Assembly: GCF_001010945.1 (NCBI RefSeq)
Contig: NZ_LBHB01000001.1
Span: 372,001 to 436,000, forward strand
Length of the DNA stretch: 64,000 nucleotides
Origin: Aurantiacibacter luteus
GTDB taxonomy: Bacteria > Pseudomonadota > Alphaproteobacteria > Sphingomonadales > Sphingomonadaceae
Reading direction: 5' to 3'
A model generated the notes under the pieces. It ran no database searches, was not told where the DNA came from, and saw only the letters and a list, made by a program, of their open reading frames with translations. Shown here piece by piece: positions 27,093 through 36,977 of the stretch. Position 1 is the first letter of the stretch. Every line of letters begins with the position of its first letter. A program made the position numbers and the translations under genes.

Positions 27093-27611
27093 ATGTTCCT
27101 CGATACCCCCTGGCCCGATACGATGCTGCGCGGCTTCCTCTTGGCCGTGGTCGCGCTGCTCTGGGTCGTGCTGCACATTCGCGTGGTCGGCCTGCGCTCG
27201 CTGTCGAAGATGACGAGCTTCGACTTCATCATGACCGTGGCGCTGGGATCGCTGCTGGCGGGCGCCTCGCAGGTGGAAACTTGGCGCGCCTTTGCCCAGC
27301 CGATGGCCGGGATCACCGGCCTCTTCGCCATCCAGTGGCTGGCGGCGCGGCTGCGCAAGAATTCGGACGCGGTCGAGAGCCTGCTGCAGAACGAGCCCGT
27401 CCTGCTGATGCGCGACGGGGTAATCGATCATGCGGCGCTGGAGGCCACCCGCGTCGCCGAGAGCGATCTTTACGCCAAGCTGCGCGAGGCCAACGTGCTG
27501 GCGCTGGGCGAAGTGCGTGCCGTGGTGCTGGAGACGACCGGCGACGTCTCGGTGCTCCACGGCGAGCGGCTGGAGGAGGAATTGCTGAGCGGCATCACCC
27601 GCAATCCGTAA
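27093..27611 (+). CDS. DUF421 (YetF-like) membrane protein
   Basis: A 172-residue protein with two to three N-terminal transmembrane helices (LRGFLLAVVALLWVVLHI onward) and a cytoplasmic C-terminal domain. LRSLSKMTSFDFIMTVALGS is the DUF421 signature and PVLLMRDGVIDHAAL begins the conserved soluble domain. YetF-family proteins are of unknown function; some are linked to spore or stress phenotypes. It precedes an M28 peptidase by 48 bp on the same strand. Confidence 0.85.
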   Translation: MFLDTPWPDTMLRGFLLAVVALLWVVLHIRVVGLRSLSKMTSFDFIMTVALGSLLAGASQVETWRAFAQPMAGITGLFAIQWLAARLRKNSDAVESLLQNEPVLLMRDGVIDHAALEATRVAESDLYAKLREANVLALGEVRAVVLETTGDVSVLHGERLEEELLSGITRNP

Positions 27612-27659
27612 CGGATCGGGCCTTGGCAGCGGCGCGGGCTTGGCCTAGCCATCGCTCCC

Positions 27660-29042
27660 ATGCACAAGTCACTGCTCGCGCTAGCCGCGCTCTCGCTCGC
27701 CCTTCCTGCCACCGCCGATGCCCAGCGCTACGACGCCCGCTTCGGCCTGCCGCCGGGTGCGCATGACGAGATCGCGTGGGACTTTCTCGAAGGCCTGACC
27801 ACCGAGATCGGGCCGCGTCTCGCGGGCACGCCTGACGAGGCGCGGGCAAGGGCCTGGGCCATCGAGTGGCTGCGCGCTCGTGGCTTCGTGAACGTTCGCG
27901 ACGAGCCTTTCCCCATGCCCGGCTGGCAGCGCGGCGAGGAGCGCGCACGGATCGTGGGCGACAACGCGCAGCCCGTGGTGCTCACGGCGCTCGGCTACAG
28001 TGGAGCCACCCCGCCCGAGGGCATCACCGCCGAGGTTGTCGCTTTCGCCTCGATCGAGGACCTGCGCGCCGCGCCTGCGGGCAGCCTGACAGGCAAGATC
28101 GCCTATGTCGGCAATGCCATGACCGCGACGCAGGACGGCTCGCACTACGGCTACTTCGGCTCGCCGCGCAGGCAGGGACCGGGCGTGGCGGCGCAGAAGG
28201 GCGCAATCGGCTACGTCATCCGCTCCATCGGCACCGACAACGATCGTATGCCGCACACCGGTTCCACCACCTGGCCCGAGGGCGTAACTCCGATCCCCGC
28301 CGCCGCGCTCAGCAGCCCGGATGCCGACCAGCTGGAACGCCTGATCGCCCGCAACGATGCGCCGGTGCGCATGGAAATATTGCTCACCCCGCGCATGCTG
28401 GGCGAGGTCATGAGCGGCAACGTCACGGCCGAGATCACCGGCCGCGATCCCTCGCTGCCGCCGGTGCTGCTCGCCTGTCACCTCGATAGCTGGGACCAAG
28501 GCACCGGCGCCATCGACGATGCCTCGGGCTGCGCCATCGCGGCGACCACGGCGCTGCGTGTGGCCGAACAGGGCCGCCCGCTGCGCACCATCCGCGTGCT
28601 GTTCGCCGGGGCCGAGGAGAACGGACTGTGGGGCTCTGCTGCCTACTCCGCCGCGCACATCGACGAGCCTATCGCCGTCGGCATCGAGAGCGATTTCGGC
28701 GCGGGCCGCATCTGGCGCATGGATACCAATTTCGCCCAGACCAATCCCGACCTCTTCGCCCGGCTCTCGCGTGCTGTCGCCCGCTATGGCGTGCTGCCCG
28801 CGGCCAATCAGGTAGCGGGCGGCGGGGCCGACTTGAACATCGTGCGGGACCAGGGCGGGGCGCTGGTCGACCTGCAGCAGGACGGCCTGCGCTATTTCGA
28901 CCTGCACCACACCGCCAACGACACGCTCGACAAGGTGGACCCGGCCGACATGGCCCAGAACGTCGCGGTATGGACGGCGGTGGTGCAGGTGCTCGCCAAC
29001 GAGGCTGGGTCGATCCTCGGCACGGCGACCCCTGCCGAGTAA
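27660..29042 (+). CDS. M28 family zinc metallopeptidase, secreted
   Basis: A 460-residue peptidase with a signal peptide (cleavage near ADAQR, about 22), a protease-associated (PA-like) insert at about 110-230, and an M28 catalytic domain. Di-zinc ligands and catalytic Glu are visible: His and Asp in CHLDSWD, Asp in AIDDASG, Glu-Glu in AGAEENGLWGS, Asp in IESDFG and His in LHHTANDT. Probable aminopeptidase or carboxypeptidase in the periplasm. This layout matches bacterial glutamate-carboxypeptidase/PGCP-like enzymes. Confidence 0.9.
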   Translation: MHKSLLALAALSLALPATADAQRYDARFGLPPGAHDEIAWDFLEGLTTEIGPRLAGTPDEARARAWAIEWLRARGFVNVRDEPFPMPGWQRGEERARIVGDNAQPVVLTALGYSGATPPEGITAEVVAFASIEDLRAAPAGSLTGKIAYVGNAMTATQDGSHYGYFGSPRRQGPGVAAQKGAIGYVIRSIGTDNDRMPHTGSTTWPEGVTPIPAAALSSPDADQLERLIARNDAPVRMEILLTPRMLGEVMSGNVTAEITGRDPSLPPVLLACHLDSWDQGTGAIDDASGCAIAATTALRVAEQGRPLRTIRVLFAGAEENGLWGSAAYSAAHIDEPIAVGIESDFGAGRIWRMDTNFAQTNPDLFARLSRAVARYGVLPAANQVAGGGADLNIVRDQGGALVDLQQDGLRYFDLHHTANDTLDKVDPADMAQNVAVWTAVVQVLANEAGSILGTATPAE

Positions 29043-29088
29043 CGCGCTTGAAGCAAGGCCCGCGCGGCGATAGGGCCGCTCGGGCTGG

Positions 29089-29164
29089 GGGCCTGTAGCT
29101 CAGCGGTTAGAGCTGGCCGCTCATAACGGCTAGGTCGCGGGTTCGAATCCTGCCGGGCCCACCA
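29089..29164 (+). tRNA. tRNA with anticodon CAU, probably tRNA-Ile2 (lysidine-modified)
   Basis: The cloverleaf closes fully: acceptor GGGCCTG with CGGGCCC, D arm GCTC/GAGC, anticodon stem GGCCG/CGGCT with loop CTCATAA (anticodon CAT), T arm GCGGG/CCTGC with loop TTCGAAT, discriminator A and encoded CCA. An 8-base D loop (AGCGGTTA) and the variable AGGTC resemble ileX-type tRNA-Ile2 rather than elongator Met, which usually has a longer D loop. Initiator Met is excluded by the paired first base and by the anticodon stem, which lacks the run of three G-C pairs. Confidence 0.88.
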
Positions 29165-29174
29165 GCGCCTTTTC

Positions 29175-29564
29175 TCAGGCGACGCGGTCGATCAGGGCGG
29201 GGCAGTCCGCCGCCACCAGCCGCTCGTCGTCCCAGCGCGCAACGTAATAGGCCTGCCGTGCGGCAAGCTGCGCACAGGCGACATTGACGCCGCCCGCATA
29301 GACCACCGCCAGCGTGCGCCCATACCGGTCGCGACCCAGCCGCACGATGGTGAGGTCCGCGCCTTCGATCATGGCCTGCATCGCCCGTGTCGATGCGGCC
29401 CCGTCACCCGGCACGCATTGCCGTCCCTGCCGGCAAGCGCGGGTTTCGGGCGCGTCGATGCCGGTGATGCGGATGCGCTCGTCACCGCAGCGCAGGGTGT
29501 CGCCATCGGTGACGGAGCAGGGCACCGAAAGCGCCACGGCGAGGCTGAGGAAGGCTGTGACCAT
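29175..29564 (-). CDS. Thermonuclease (SNase-like) family protein
   Basis: A 129-residue secreted protein with a short signal sequence followed by a staphylococcal-nuclease-like OB fold. [25 protein letters not shown] in part ([14 protein letters not shown]) and [13 protein letters not shown] give the conserved Asp/Arg catalytic set. It is slightly short for the family but carries the core. Probable periplasmic or surface nuclease. It ends 11 bp after the tRNA on the opposite strand. Confidence 0.85.
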   Translation of the reverse strand: MVTAFLSLAVALSVPCSVTDGDTLRCGDERIRITGIDAPETRACRQGRQCVPGDGAASTRAMQAMIEGADLTIVRLGRDRYGRTLAVVYAGGVNVACAQLAARQAYYVARWDDERLVAADCPALIDRVA

Positions 29565-29741
29565 GACGCCGGCCTAGGCGCCGATGACGCACGAATTGCG
29601 CCGCTCTGCCTCCGCCTCGGAGGCATTGCCGGTGGCCGACCTACGCAGTCATGCACAGGTCTTCGCCTGTCCGCGCTCGAATGCAGCTTGCACCGCAATG
29701 GCGCAGTCCTTAGGGGCGGAGCCGACGGATCCGCCCGGTGT

Positions 29742-29818
<77 letters not shown>

Positions 29819-29849
29819 ACCGATCCGTGCCGTCGCGCCAGGCGACGCT

Positions 29850-30848
29850 TCAGCGCTCTATCGAGAGCATCACGTCCTTCACGCTCGATCGCTTCACGCC
29901 GCGCTGGTCGAGGTAGGTGAAGACCCGCCGCCACCAGTCGTAGAGCGTGTCGAGATCTTCCTCGGTCCGCACGTAGGGCGTGTCGCCGGGGCGCAGCGAG
30001 GGGCTGTGGAAGCTGAACATCAGCAGCGGCAAACCCTCGTCGAGGGCCATGTCGATGCCGCGAATGGCTTCTTCCACGCTCACGCCCTCGGGGGTCAGCG
30101 GCACGCGTTCGAGCAGGCCGACGCGGGAAAGCAGCCCGCGCAGCGACGGCGCGCACCAGAGCGCGGGGTAGATCCAGTCGCCCTGTCGCCGCAGTAGCCC
30201 CCAGAAACAGGTCGTCAGCGGCAATTCGAGCAGCGTTCGCCCGTCGTCCAGCCAGTAGGGAGCGGTGGGATGGCGGCGATAGTCCGGTCCGCCCGCACTG
30301 GAATAATCGAACTTGGGCCGCACAGAGGTGTCGACGGCGATGCCCTGCCGGCCGAGGATGGCGGCGGTGTTGGGTCCGGCACCGTAGCGGCCCGCGCGGT
30401 AGATCAGGGGCGCCATTCCGAACCTGTCCTCGATGGCATCGCGCAGGCGTCCTAGCTTGGCTTCCTCGAGGCCGGGGTGAAGATTGCCGGCAAACGAGTT
30501 GGCCTGGCACACCTCTTCCTCGAACGGCGGATTGACCCACGGATGCAACTGCACGCCGATCTCCGCCCGCCCGCGCGCCAGCGGTTCGCGCAGGATTTCC
30601 GCCGCCAGCCGCGAATTGGCGATCGGCCAGTCGACGAGATAGACCGGCACCACCCCCTCGTGCTCGCAGAATTCCTGGAACTTGGAGAGCCGGCCAACGT
30701 GTTCGATACCGTGGGTTTCGCGCGTGAGTGGCTTGTCCCAGTCGAATTCCTCTTCGGTATCGACGGTCAGCATGTAGCGCGGAATGCGGTCGCGAAAACG
30801 GGCGATGGCGTGCCGGGGTGGCGGTTCGGGAATGCTCCGCGAAGCCAA
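29850..30848 (-). CDS. Polysaccharide deacetylase family protein
   Basis: A 332-residue protein with a carbohydrate esterase 4-like (NodB) fold. [14 protein letters not shown] carries the catalytic-base/metal Asp segment, [12 protein letters not shown] the metal-binding His, and YRAGRYGAG the conserved Arg motif; a late FSFHSPSL supplies another His. Such enzymes deacetylate surface or cell-wall polysaccharides; some relatives have been called WalW. The start is TTG 30848 with AGGAG upstream, because the only early ATG lies within the core motif. It is downstream of the histidine-kinase-like gene by 52 bp on the same strand. Confidence 0.83.
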   Translation of the reverse strand: MASRSIPEPPPRHAIARFRDRIPRYMLTVDTEEEFDWDKPLTRETHGIEHVGRLSKFQEFCEHEGVVPVYLVDWPIANSRLAAEILREPLARGRAEIGVQLHPWVNPPFEEEVCQANSFAGNLHPGLEEAKLGRLRDAIEDRFGMAPLIYRAGRYGAGPNTAAILGRQGIAVDTSVRPKFDYSSAGGPDYRRHPTAPYWLDDGRTLLELPLTTCFWGLLRRQGDWIYPALWCAPSLRGLLSRVGLLERVPLTPEGVSVEEAIRGIDMALDEGLPLLMFSFHSPSLRPGDTPYVRTEEDLDTLYDWWRRVFTYLDQRGVKRSSVKDVMLSIER

Positions 30849-30900
30849 GTGGCATCTCCTGTTGCGGCACGAAGGGATGGGCCGCGCCGGGTTGCGCCGC

Positions 30901-32526
30901 TCAGCCCTTCGCTTGTCCCTCCTGCGCGCTATGGCTCTCGTCAGCCTCGGTCAAGGCGGGAACATACATAGTCACGCGATCCTTTCGAAAGCGTAATTCG
31001 CCGCCAGCCGCGCGCGCCTCGGCCTGCGCCAGCCGGAAGGTGAATTTCGGTCCGAACATTCCGGCACTTACCGCGCTGCGGCGCGGTGGGTCGCGGTCTT
31101 GGCCTTCGAGATCGGCCAGCACGTCGGGGATCGGCATCCGCATCCTGATGCGCTCGGCCTTCCGGTCGAGTCGCACCGTGATCGTCTCACCCGGAGCCAT
31201 CGCGCCCGCCACGCTCGCCAGCAAGCGCCAGACGAGCGCAAGAGTCTCCGCCCGTTCCAGCGCGACGAGGAACGGCCCTTCCTTTGCGGCGAGTTCGAGC
31301 GTGGCACCGCGCGGGCGCAGGACGCCTTGCAGGCGGCGGATCGTATCCTGCGTCGCCTCGTGCAGGTCGCTGTTGCCGGCAGCGAGTCCTGCCGCCCCGC
31401 TTTCCAGTTTCGCCATGCGATCGACCTCGTCGAAACCCGCGAGCAGCTTGGCGGCGTCCACTGCGATCGCCGCGGCATGGGCGCGGTATTCGTGCGGGGC
31501 CGGGCCGAACAGCTGCTGCTGGATGATCTCGGCAAAGCCCTGGATCGCGCCGACGGGCGTGCGCAGTTCGTGGAGCACCTGCCGCATCGCGTCGGCCTCG
31601 CCCGCATCGTTGGCAGCGGGCGCTACGGGCGGGGCGGGACGGGAGAGGCGACCCCGGTAGCCGGTGAAACCGCCCGTGATCGCGTCGAACAGCGGTACCG
31701 CATCGCACAGCCAGTCGCCGCTGAGCATCGGCGCGGCATCGATGGTCACGGGTTCGCCGGCGAGCGGCTGGCGCGCGGCAAGGCGCGCGCTGGCCCTCGG
31801 GCCGCGTGTGACGAGCTCGCCTGCGCGCGGGGCGGCAAGGCGCAGGCCGACGGCCAGCGGCGCCACCGCGTCGCTCGCCCACACAACGCTACCGCGCGCG
31901 TCTGTTGCGAAATCGAACTTGGCGAGTGGTGCGGGCTGACGAGTTTCCGTCTCGGCAGCGGTCAGCGACTTGCGCGTTTCGCGAAAGGCCTCAATGCGCC
32001 GCAAAAGCGCGCCGATTCCCTCGGACGAGCCGCCCTGTCGTGGCTCGCCGGGCAGGTCTGCTTCGGGTCGAGTGGGCGCGAGGCCGGGGTCGGGCAGGAC
32101 CATGTCGACGACGCCGAGCTCCGCCAGCTGGCGCTTCACGCGCGCGGGCAGGTCGCGGCGGTGTCGCAGGAAGCCGCGCGCGGCGATCGGCAGGTCCGGG
32201 ATGAGGGCAAGCCAGTCATCTTCGTCCAGCCGGGCCGTGGCCATGGCCGCAGCCGCGGGCTTGGCCTCCCCGGCGGCGAGGAAGGCCACGATCTCGCGAT
32301 TGCGCAGGCGCAGGCCGGGCTGGCGCAGGATGCGCGACTGGTCTTCCTGCGGAAGCTGCGCCATCAGTTCGCCCAGCCGGGCATAGCCTTCGGCGCGCAG
32401 GCCGTTCGAGGCGGCCGGCGCGCGGCTGCCGAGCAGGTCGAGCAATTGTCGGAACTGCGTGCGCAGGACCGCATCGCTCCCGGCGCGCATGCGCAGCACG
32501 GTGGCAAGGCGGTCGTCGAACTGCAT
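30901..32526 (-). CDS. Histidine-kinase-like protein with degenerate catalytic domain
   Basis: A 541-residue protein with no transmembrane segment. An N-terminal helical region is followed by a PAS-like segment and a HisKA-type H box, HELRTPVGAIQGFAEII (about 317), which keeps the phospho-acceptor His. The expected ATPase motifs are poor: where G1/G2 boxes (DxGxG, GLGL) are usual, I see AGMFGPKFTFRLAQAEARAAGGELRF in part (GMFGPKFTF, AAGGEL), and no clear N box. It may be a phosphotransfer scaffold or pseudokinase rather than an active kinase. The ATG at 32526 (MQFDDRL) is the better start. No response regulator is adjacent. Confidence 0.7.
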   Translation of the reverse strand: MQFDDRLATVLRMRAGSDAVLRTQFRQLLDLLGSRAPAASNGLRAEGYARLGELMAQLPQEDQSRILRQPGLRLRNREIVAFLAAGEAKPAAAAMATARLDEDDWLALIPDLPIAARGFLRHRRDLPARVKRQLAELGVVDMVLPDPGLAPTRPEADLPGEPRQGGSSEGIGALLRRIEAFRETRKSLTAAETETRQPAPLAKFDFATDARGSVVWASDAVAPLAVGLRLAAPRAGELVTRGPRASARLAARQPLAGEPVTIDAAPMLSGDWLCDAVPLFDAITGGFTGYRGRLSRPAPPVAPAANDAGEADAMRQVLHELRTPVGAIQGFAEIIQQQLFGPAPHEYRAHAAAIAVDAAKLLAGFDEVDRMAKLESGAAGLAAGNSDLHEATQDTIRRLQGVLRPRGATLELAAKEGPFLVALERAETLALVWRLLASVAGAMAPGETITVRLDRKAERIRMRMPIPDVLADLEGQDRDPPRRSAVSAGMFGPKFTFRLAQAEARAAGGELRFRKDRVTMYVPALTEADESHSAQEGQAKG

Positions 32527-32753
32527 GGCGGCTCCGTTTTGCGCTCGCGCAAGGGCGGCGGGGCATGGGTAAGGGTTTGGAAACCATGCCATAGGCGCGC
32601 CGTGCCCATCCGGCATTCGCCCTGCGGGCTGCGTTGCAAAAGGGGACAGTTGCGTGCATAGGGAATAATCGGTCCGCGTTTCACGCTAGGGCGTACCGAA
32701 AGTTTCTCCCGCCGCTAAAGGGATTGCGGCGGGTTATTGTGGGGCAGGCATCC

Positions 32754-33218
32754 ATGGCAACGCTCGATTCCATCGACCGGAAACTCCTGTCGGAGCTGCA
32801 ATCGGAGGGGCGGGTGACGAATGTCGACCTCGCCCGCCGTGTGGGCCTGACCGCCCCGCCGTGCCTGCGCCGGGTTCGCGCGCTGGAGGAAGAGGGCGTG
32901 ATCCGCGGTTACCACGCCGATCTCGACGCCTCGAAACTGGGCTTCGCCATCACCGTCTTCGCCATGGTCAGCCTGCGCAGCCAGGCCGAGGAGGATCTCA
33001 GGGCCTTCGAGAACCACATCAAGACGCTGCCAGAAGTGCGCGAGTGTCACATGCTGAACGGCGAGATCGATTTCATCCTGAAGATCGTCAGCAAGGACCT
33101 GCAGAGCTTCCAGGAATTCCTCACCAGCAAACTGACGCCCGCGCCCAACGTCGCCAGTGTCAAGACCAGCCTGACGATCCGCACCGCCAAGCACGAACCG
33201 GGCGTGCCGCTGGAGTAG
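32754..33218 (+). CDS. Lrp/AsnC family transcriptional regulator
   Basis: A 154-residue regulator with an N-terminal helix-turn-helix (SIDRKLLSELQSEGRVTNVDLA, seen as LLSELQSEGRV, then LTAPPCLRRVRALEEEGVI) and a C-terminal RAM/ligand-binding domain (ECHMLNGEIDFILKIVSKDL). This is the size and order of feast/famine regulators that sense amino acids. The ATG at 32754 begins at the conserved SIDRKLL; the longer frame has no support. It is divergent from the kinase-like gene. Confidence 0.93.
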   Translation: MATLDSIDRKLLSELQSEGRVTNVDLARRVGLTAPPCLRRVRALEEEGVIRGYHADLDASKLGFAITVFAMVSLRSQAEEDLRAFENHIKTLPEVRECHMLNGEIDFILKIVSKDLQSFQEFLTSKLTPAPNVASVKTSLTIRTAKHEPGVPLE

Positions 33219-33222
33219 GGCG

Positions 33223-33654
33223 GTGGCCGCGCCTGTCATCGAGGGTCATTGCCTGTGCGGCGCGATCCGCGTCATTCTCCTGGAGCCGAAACAAGCGGTC
33301 GAGCTTTGCCATTGCGACATGTGCCGCCGCTGGGGCGGGGCCTTTTATTCCGCTTTGTCGGGAAAGGACTACCGGATTGACGGCGAGGACAAGCTCGGCG
33401 TCTACCGCTCCAGCGACTGGGCGACGCGGGACTTCTGCACGGTTTGCGGTAGCCACATCGGGTACAGCTTCCTTCCCGCCGGCACGCGCAGCTTTCTAGC
33501 CGGCCTGTTCGACGACGCGCATGATCTGCCGATCGAAAAAGAAATTTTCGTCGACGAGAAACCGCGGTGGTGCGATCTATCCGGCAATCACCCTTGCCAG
33601 ACCGGGGCCGAGGTGATCGCGGAGGCCGAGGCCGCCGGATACAGCTTCGACTGA
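33223..33654 (+). CDS. GFA family (glutathione-dependent formaldehyde-activating-like) protein
   Basis: A 143-residue protein with the zinc-binding cysteines of the GFA/CENP-V fold: GHCLCGAI, CHCDMCRRW and CTVCGSHI. The name derives from Gfa, which forms S-hydroxymethylglutathione, but most members have unproven activity. GTG start at 33223, 4 bp after the Lrp stop, so it is probably co-transcribed with the regulator. It converges with the S9 peptidase gene. Confidence 0.85.
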   Translation: MAAPVIEGHCLCGAIRVILLEPKQAVELCHCDMCRRWGGAFYSALSGKDYRIDGEDKLGVYRSSDWATRDFCTVCGSHIGYSFLPAGTRSFLAGLFDDAHDLPIEKEIFVDEKPRWCDLSGNHPCQTGAEVIAEAEAAGYSFD

Positions 33655-33657
33655 ACC

Positions 33658-35598
33658 CTAGTCCGCGCCCAGCAGGTGGCGCTGGATGAACATCAGGTTC
33701 GCCCAGGTGTAGTAGTCGGCGTTCTCCTTGCGGGCGAAGCCGTGGCCTTCGTTCGCGGCGAGGAAGTGCCAGGCCTCGCGGCCGTTGGCGCGTACCGCCG
33801 TGATGACCTGGTCGGCCTCCGACGCGGGTACGCGCGGATCGTTGGCGCCGGTCGCCACCATCAGCGGGATGTCGAGCTCTTCGATGCGGGTCAGCGGGCT
33901 GATCGCCATGAGCTGCGCGCGCTGCGCGGGATCGCGCTCGTCGCCGTATTCGACGCGGCGCAGGTCGCGGCGGTAGCTTTCGGTGTTCTCGAGGAAAGTG
34001 ACGAAGTTGCTGATCGCCACCACGCAGCTCGCCGCGTCGAAGCGGTCGCCGTAACGGATGGCGCTGGCGTAGCACATGTAGCCGCCGTAGCTGCCGCCGC
34101 TCACCATCATGCGGTCCGCATCGATGCCGGGGTCCGCCTCCAACGCGTCGAGAAAGGCGCCGATGTCCTGTACCGAATTCTCGCGCTGGAAGGGCCCGTT
34201 GTCGAGGCTGACGAAGCGTTTGCCGAAACCCGTGGAGCCGCGCACGTTGGGCAGGAAGAGCGCCACGCCCAGCTCGTTGATCATGTAGTTGTTGCGACCG
34301 AGGAAGCCGGCGGTGGACTGGCCTTCCGGCCCGCCGTGAATGCTCATCACCAGCGGGCGCGGGCCGGGGAAGCGGGCCGGGTCGGGGCGGTAGAGCAGGC
34401 CGGACATCCGCTCGCCATCGAAGCTTGCGATCTCCACCAGTTCGGGGAGGGCGTTGCGCGCAGGGTCGAGCCCGCCGGTCTCGCTCTGCGTCCAGCGGGT
34501 GAGCGCGAGCGTCTGCGGGTTGACGCTGTAGGCATCGGAGGCGGCCTGGTTCGAGCTGAAGGTCAGCCCGATCTCCCCCCACGGCGCGATCTCGAAATTG
34601 CCGAGCACGCCGGGAGGCAGGTCGACCGCGCGGCTGGTGCCGCTCGCCACGTCGAGCACCTTCAACTGCGACAATCCCGCGGCGTTCACGCCGTAGGCGA
34701 TGAAGCTGCCGTCCTCCGAAATGTCGAACCCGGCGATATCCCAGGCTTCCTCGACGACCGGGGTGAATGCACCGGTGGCAAGGTTCAGCGTGCCCAGTTG
34801 CTTGAAATCGCTGCCCGCGTCGGTCGTCACCCACAGGCGGCCGGCGGGGTCGAACTGGATGCCGGAGAACGAGGCCGGGCTGGCCGGGTCGGTCACGCGC
34901 CGCTCGGCCCCGGTGGCGAGGTCAATGAGGTAGAGGTCCATCTGCTGGACCGAGATGTAGTTGCCCACCAGCGCCTGGCGTCCATCGGGCGTGAAGTCCG
35001 CCACGAACCAGCCGCCGCCCTCGCGCTCGGCAAGCAGGCGCGTGGTCGCCGGGTCGCGCGGGTCCATCAGGTAGAGATCGGTGTCGCGCCCGTTGCGCTT
35101 TGTAGAGCTGAAGGCGACCATCGATCCGTCCTCCATCCACGCGCCGAGGCCGTTGCGGCTGGTGCCGTCGGTCAGCAGCACGAGGCGGCCGTTGTCGTAG
35201 CGGTAGAGCTGGTCGAACTCGTTGCCGCCGATGTCCTTTTCGATCAGCAGCAGGCTGCCATCGGGGGAATAGCTGGCGCCGCCGATGGGCTCTTCCTCGA
35301 AGGTGAGTTGGGTGCGAGCGCCGCCGGGCGCGGCCACGCGGTGGATCTGGTTGGTGTCGCCGAACCGCGTGCCGATTATCATCGAGCGATCCTGCGCGTT
35401 CCAGCCGGAAAACCCGGCGGTGCGGTACTCGAAATAGGGGCGCGTGGCCTCTGCCAGTTCGGCGGGGACGGGCGGGATCCCGTCGGCGGTGATTGCCGCG
35501 GGTTTCACCACGACATCGACGCTCGCGTCGGCAGCGTCCTGCGCGAAGGCCGAGGTCGACGCCAGAAGCGCCGCTAGAGTTGGAACAAGCAGGCGCAT
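33658..35598 (-). CDS. S9 family prolyl oligopeptidase-like peptidase
   Basis: A 646-residue secreted or periplasmic serine peptidase. It has a signal peptide (cleavage near SAFAQ, about 20), a beta-propeller-like region with repeated SPDG/TPDG blades (about 60-400), and an alpha/beta-hydrolase domain. The catalytic triad is Ser in VSGGSYGGYM, Asp in ATGANDPRVP and His in NEGHGFARK. Such enzymes cleave after proline or act as acylaminoacyl peptidases on short peptides. It is the last gene of a run aroQ-accB-accC-peptidase but has 23 bp spacing only, so it may be transcribed with them. Confidence 0.92.
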   Translation of the reverse strand: MRLLVPTLAALLASTSAFAQDAADASVDVVVKPAAITADGIPPVPAELAEATRPYFEYRTAGFSGWNAQDRSMIIGTRFGDTNQIHRVAAPGGARTQLTFEEEPIGGASYSPDGSLLLIEKDIGGNEFDQLYRYDNGRLVLLTDGTSRNGLGAWMEDGSMVAFSSTKRNGRDTDLYLMDPRDPATTRLLAEREGGGWFVADFTPDGRQALVGNYISVQQMDLYLIDLATGAERRVTDPASPASFSGIQFDPAGRLWVTTDAGSDFKQLGTLNLATGAFTPVVEEAWDIAGFDISEDGSFIAYGVNAAGLSQLKVLDVASGTSRAVDLPPGVLGNFEIAPWGEIGLTFSSNQAASDAYSVNPQTLALTRWTQSETGGLDPARNALPELVEIASFDGERMSGLLYRPDPARFPGPRPLVMSIHGGPEGQSTAGFLGRNNYMINELGVALFLPNVRGSTGFGKRFVSLDNGPFQRENSVQDIGAFLDALEADPGIDADRMMVSGGSYGGYMCYASAIRYGDRFDAASCVVAISNFVTFLENTESYRRDLRRVEYGDERDPAQRAQLMAISPLTRIEELDIPLMVATGANDPRVPASEADQVITAVRANGREAWHFLAANEGHGFARKENADYYTWANLMFIQRHLLGAD

Positions 35599-35621
35599 CC
35601 GGTGTCTCCCTCGATTGAAAA

Positions 35622-36977
35622 TCAGCCCTCGACCTCGCGCTTGGCGAGCCACTCCTCGAGCCACTTGATGGTGTAGTCGCCGCTGATGACGTCGGGCTGC
35701 TTGATCAGCTCGCAGTGCAGCGGGATGTTCGTCTTGACCCCGCCCACGACCATCTCCTCCAGCGCGCGGCGAAGGCGCATCAGGCACCCTTCGCGCGTGC
35801 GGCCGTAGACGATCAGCTTTGCGATCATGGAATCGTAGTAGGGCGGGATCGAATAGCCGGCGTAGAGCCCGCTATCGACGCGCACGTGCATGCCGCCCGC
35901 CGCGTGATAGGTGGTGATCTTGCCGGGGCTGGGCGCGAAAGTGAACGGGTCTTCGGCGTTGATGCGGCACTCGATCGCGTGGCCCTTGAACTCGATGTCC
36001 TCCTGCGCGACGGAGAGCGGCTTGCCATCGGCAATGCGGATCTGCTCGCGCACCAGGTCGAGGCCGGTGATCGCCTCGGTCACGGGATGCTCCACCTGCA
36101 GGCGGGTGTTCATCTCGATGAAGTAGAACTCGCCGTTCTCCCACAGGAACTCGATCGTGCCCGCGCCGCGGTAGCCCATGTCGGCCATGGCCTTGGCCAC
36201 GATGCCGCCCATCCGGTCCCGCTCCTCGGGCGTGATGACGGGAGAGGGGGCTTCCTCGAACACCTTCTGGTGACGACGCTGGAGCGAGCAGTCGCGCTCG
36301 CCGAGGTGAATGGCGTTACCGTTGCCGTCGCCGAAAACCTGGAACTCGATGTGCCGCGGATTGCCGAGGTACTTCTCGAGGTACATGGTGTCGTCGCCGA
36401 AGGCGGCCTTGGCCTCGCTCATGGCCTGCTTGACGAGGCTTTCGAGGCTCTCCTCGTCGGGCACCACCTTCATGCCGCGCCCGCCGCCGCCTGCCGCGGC
36501 CTTGGCCAGCACGGGATAGCCGATCTCCTTGGCGATGGCGCGCATCTCGTCGAAGTCGGCGACCGCGCCGGGGCTACCGGGCACCAGCGGCAGGCCGAGC
36601 GCGCCGGCGGTGATCTTTGCCTGCACCTTGTCGCCCATGGTGCGAATGTGTTCGGGCTTGGGCCCGATCCAGGTGATCCCGTGCGCTTCCACGATGTCGG
36701 CGAACTGGGCGTTTTCGCTCAGGAAGCCGTATCCTGGGTGGATGGCATCGGCTTGGGTGATCTCGGCCGCCGAGATGATCGCGGCGACGTTGAGGTAGCT
36801 GTCCTTGGCCGCGGGCGGGCCGATGCACACGGCATGGTCGGCGAGCCGCACGTGCATGGCATCGGCATCTGCGGTGGAGTGCACCGCCACCGTCTCGATC
36901 CCCATCTCGTGCGCGGCGCGGTGGATACGCAGCGCGATCTCGCCGCGATTGGCGATCAGGATGCGCGAAATACCCAT
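35622..36977 (-). CDS. accC: Biotin carboxylase subunit of acetyl-CoA carboxylase
   Basis: A 451-residue ATP-grasp enzyme that carboxylates biotin on AccB using bicarbonate and [16 protein letters not shown], the glycine-rich loop [23 protein letters not shown] and [14 protein letters not shown] are family hallmarks. The ATG overlaps the accB stop by one base (TAATG). Standard length. Confidence 0.98.
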   Translation of the reverse strand: MGISRILIANRGEIALRIHRAAHEMGIETVAVHSTADADAMHVRLADHAVCIGPPAAKDSYLNVAAIISAAEITQADAIHPGYGFLSENAQFADIVEAHGITWIGPKPEHIRTMGDKVQAKITAGALGLPLVPGSPGAVADFDEMRAIAKEIGYPVLAKAAAGGGGRGMKVVPDEESLESLVKQAMSEAKAAFGDDTMYLEKYLGNPRHIEFQVFGDGNGNAIHLGERDCSLQRRHQKVFEEAPSPVITPEERDRMGGIVAKAMADMGYRGAGTIEFLWENGEFYFIEMNTRLQVEHPVTEAITGLDLVREQIRIADGKPLSVAQEDIEFKGHAIECRINAEDPFTFAPSPGKITTYHAAGGMHVRVDSGLYAGYSIPPYYDSMIAKLIVYGRTREGCLMRLRRALEEMVVGGVKTNIPLHCELIKQPDVISGDYTIKWLEEWLAKREVEG

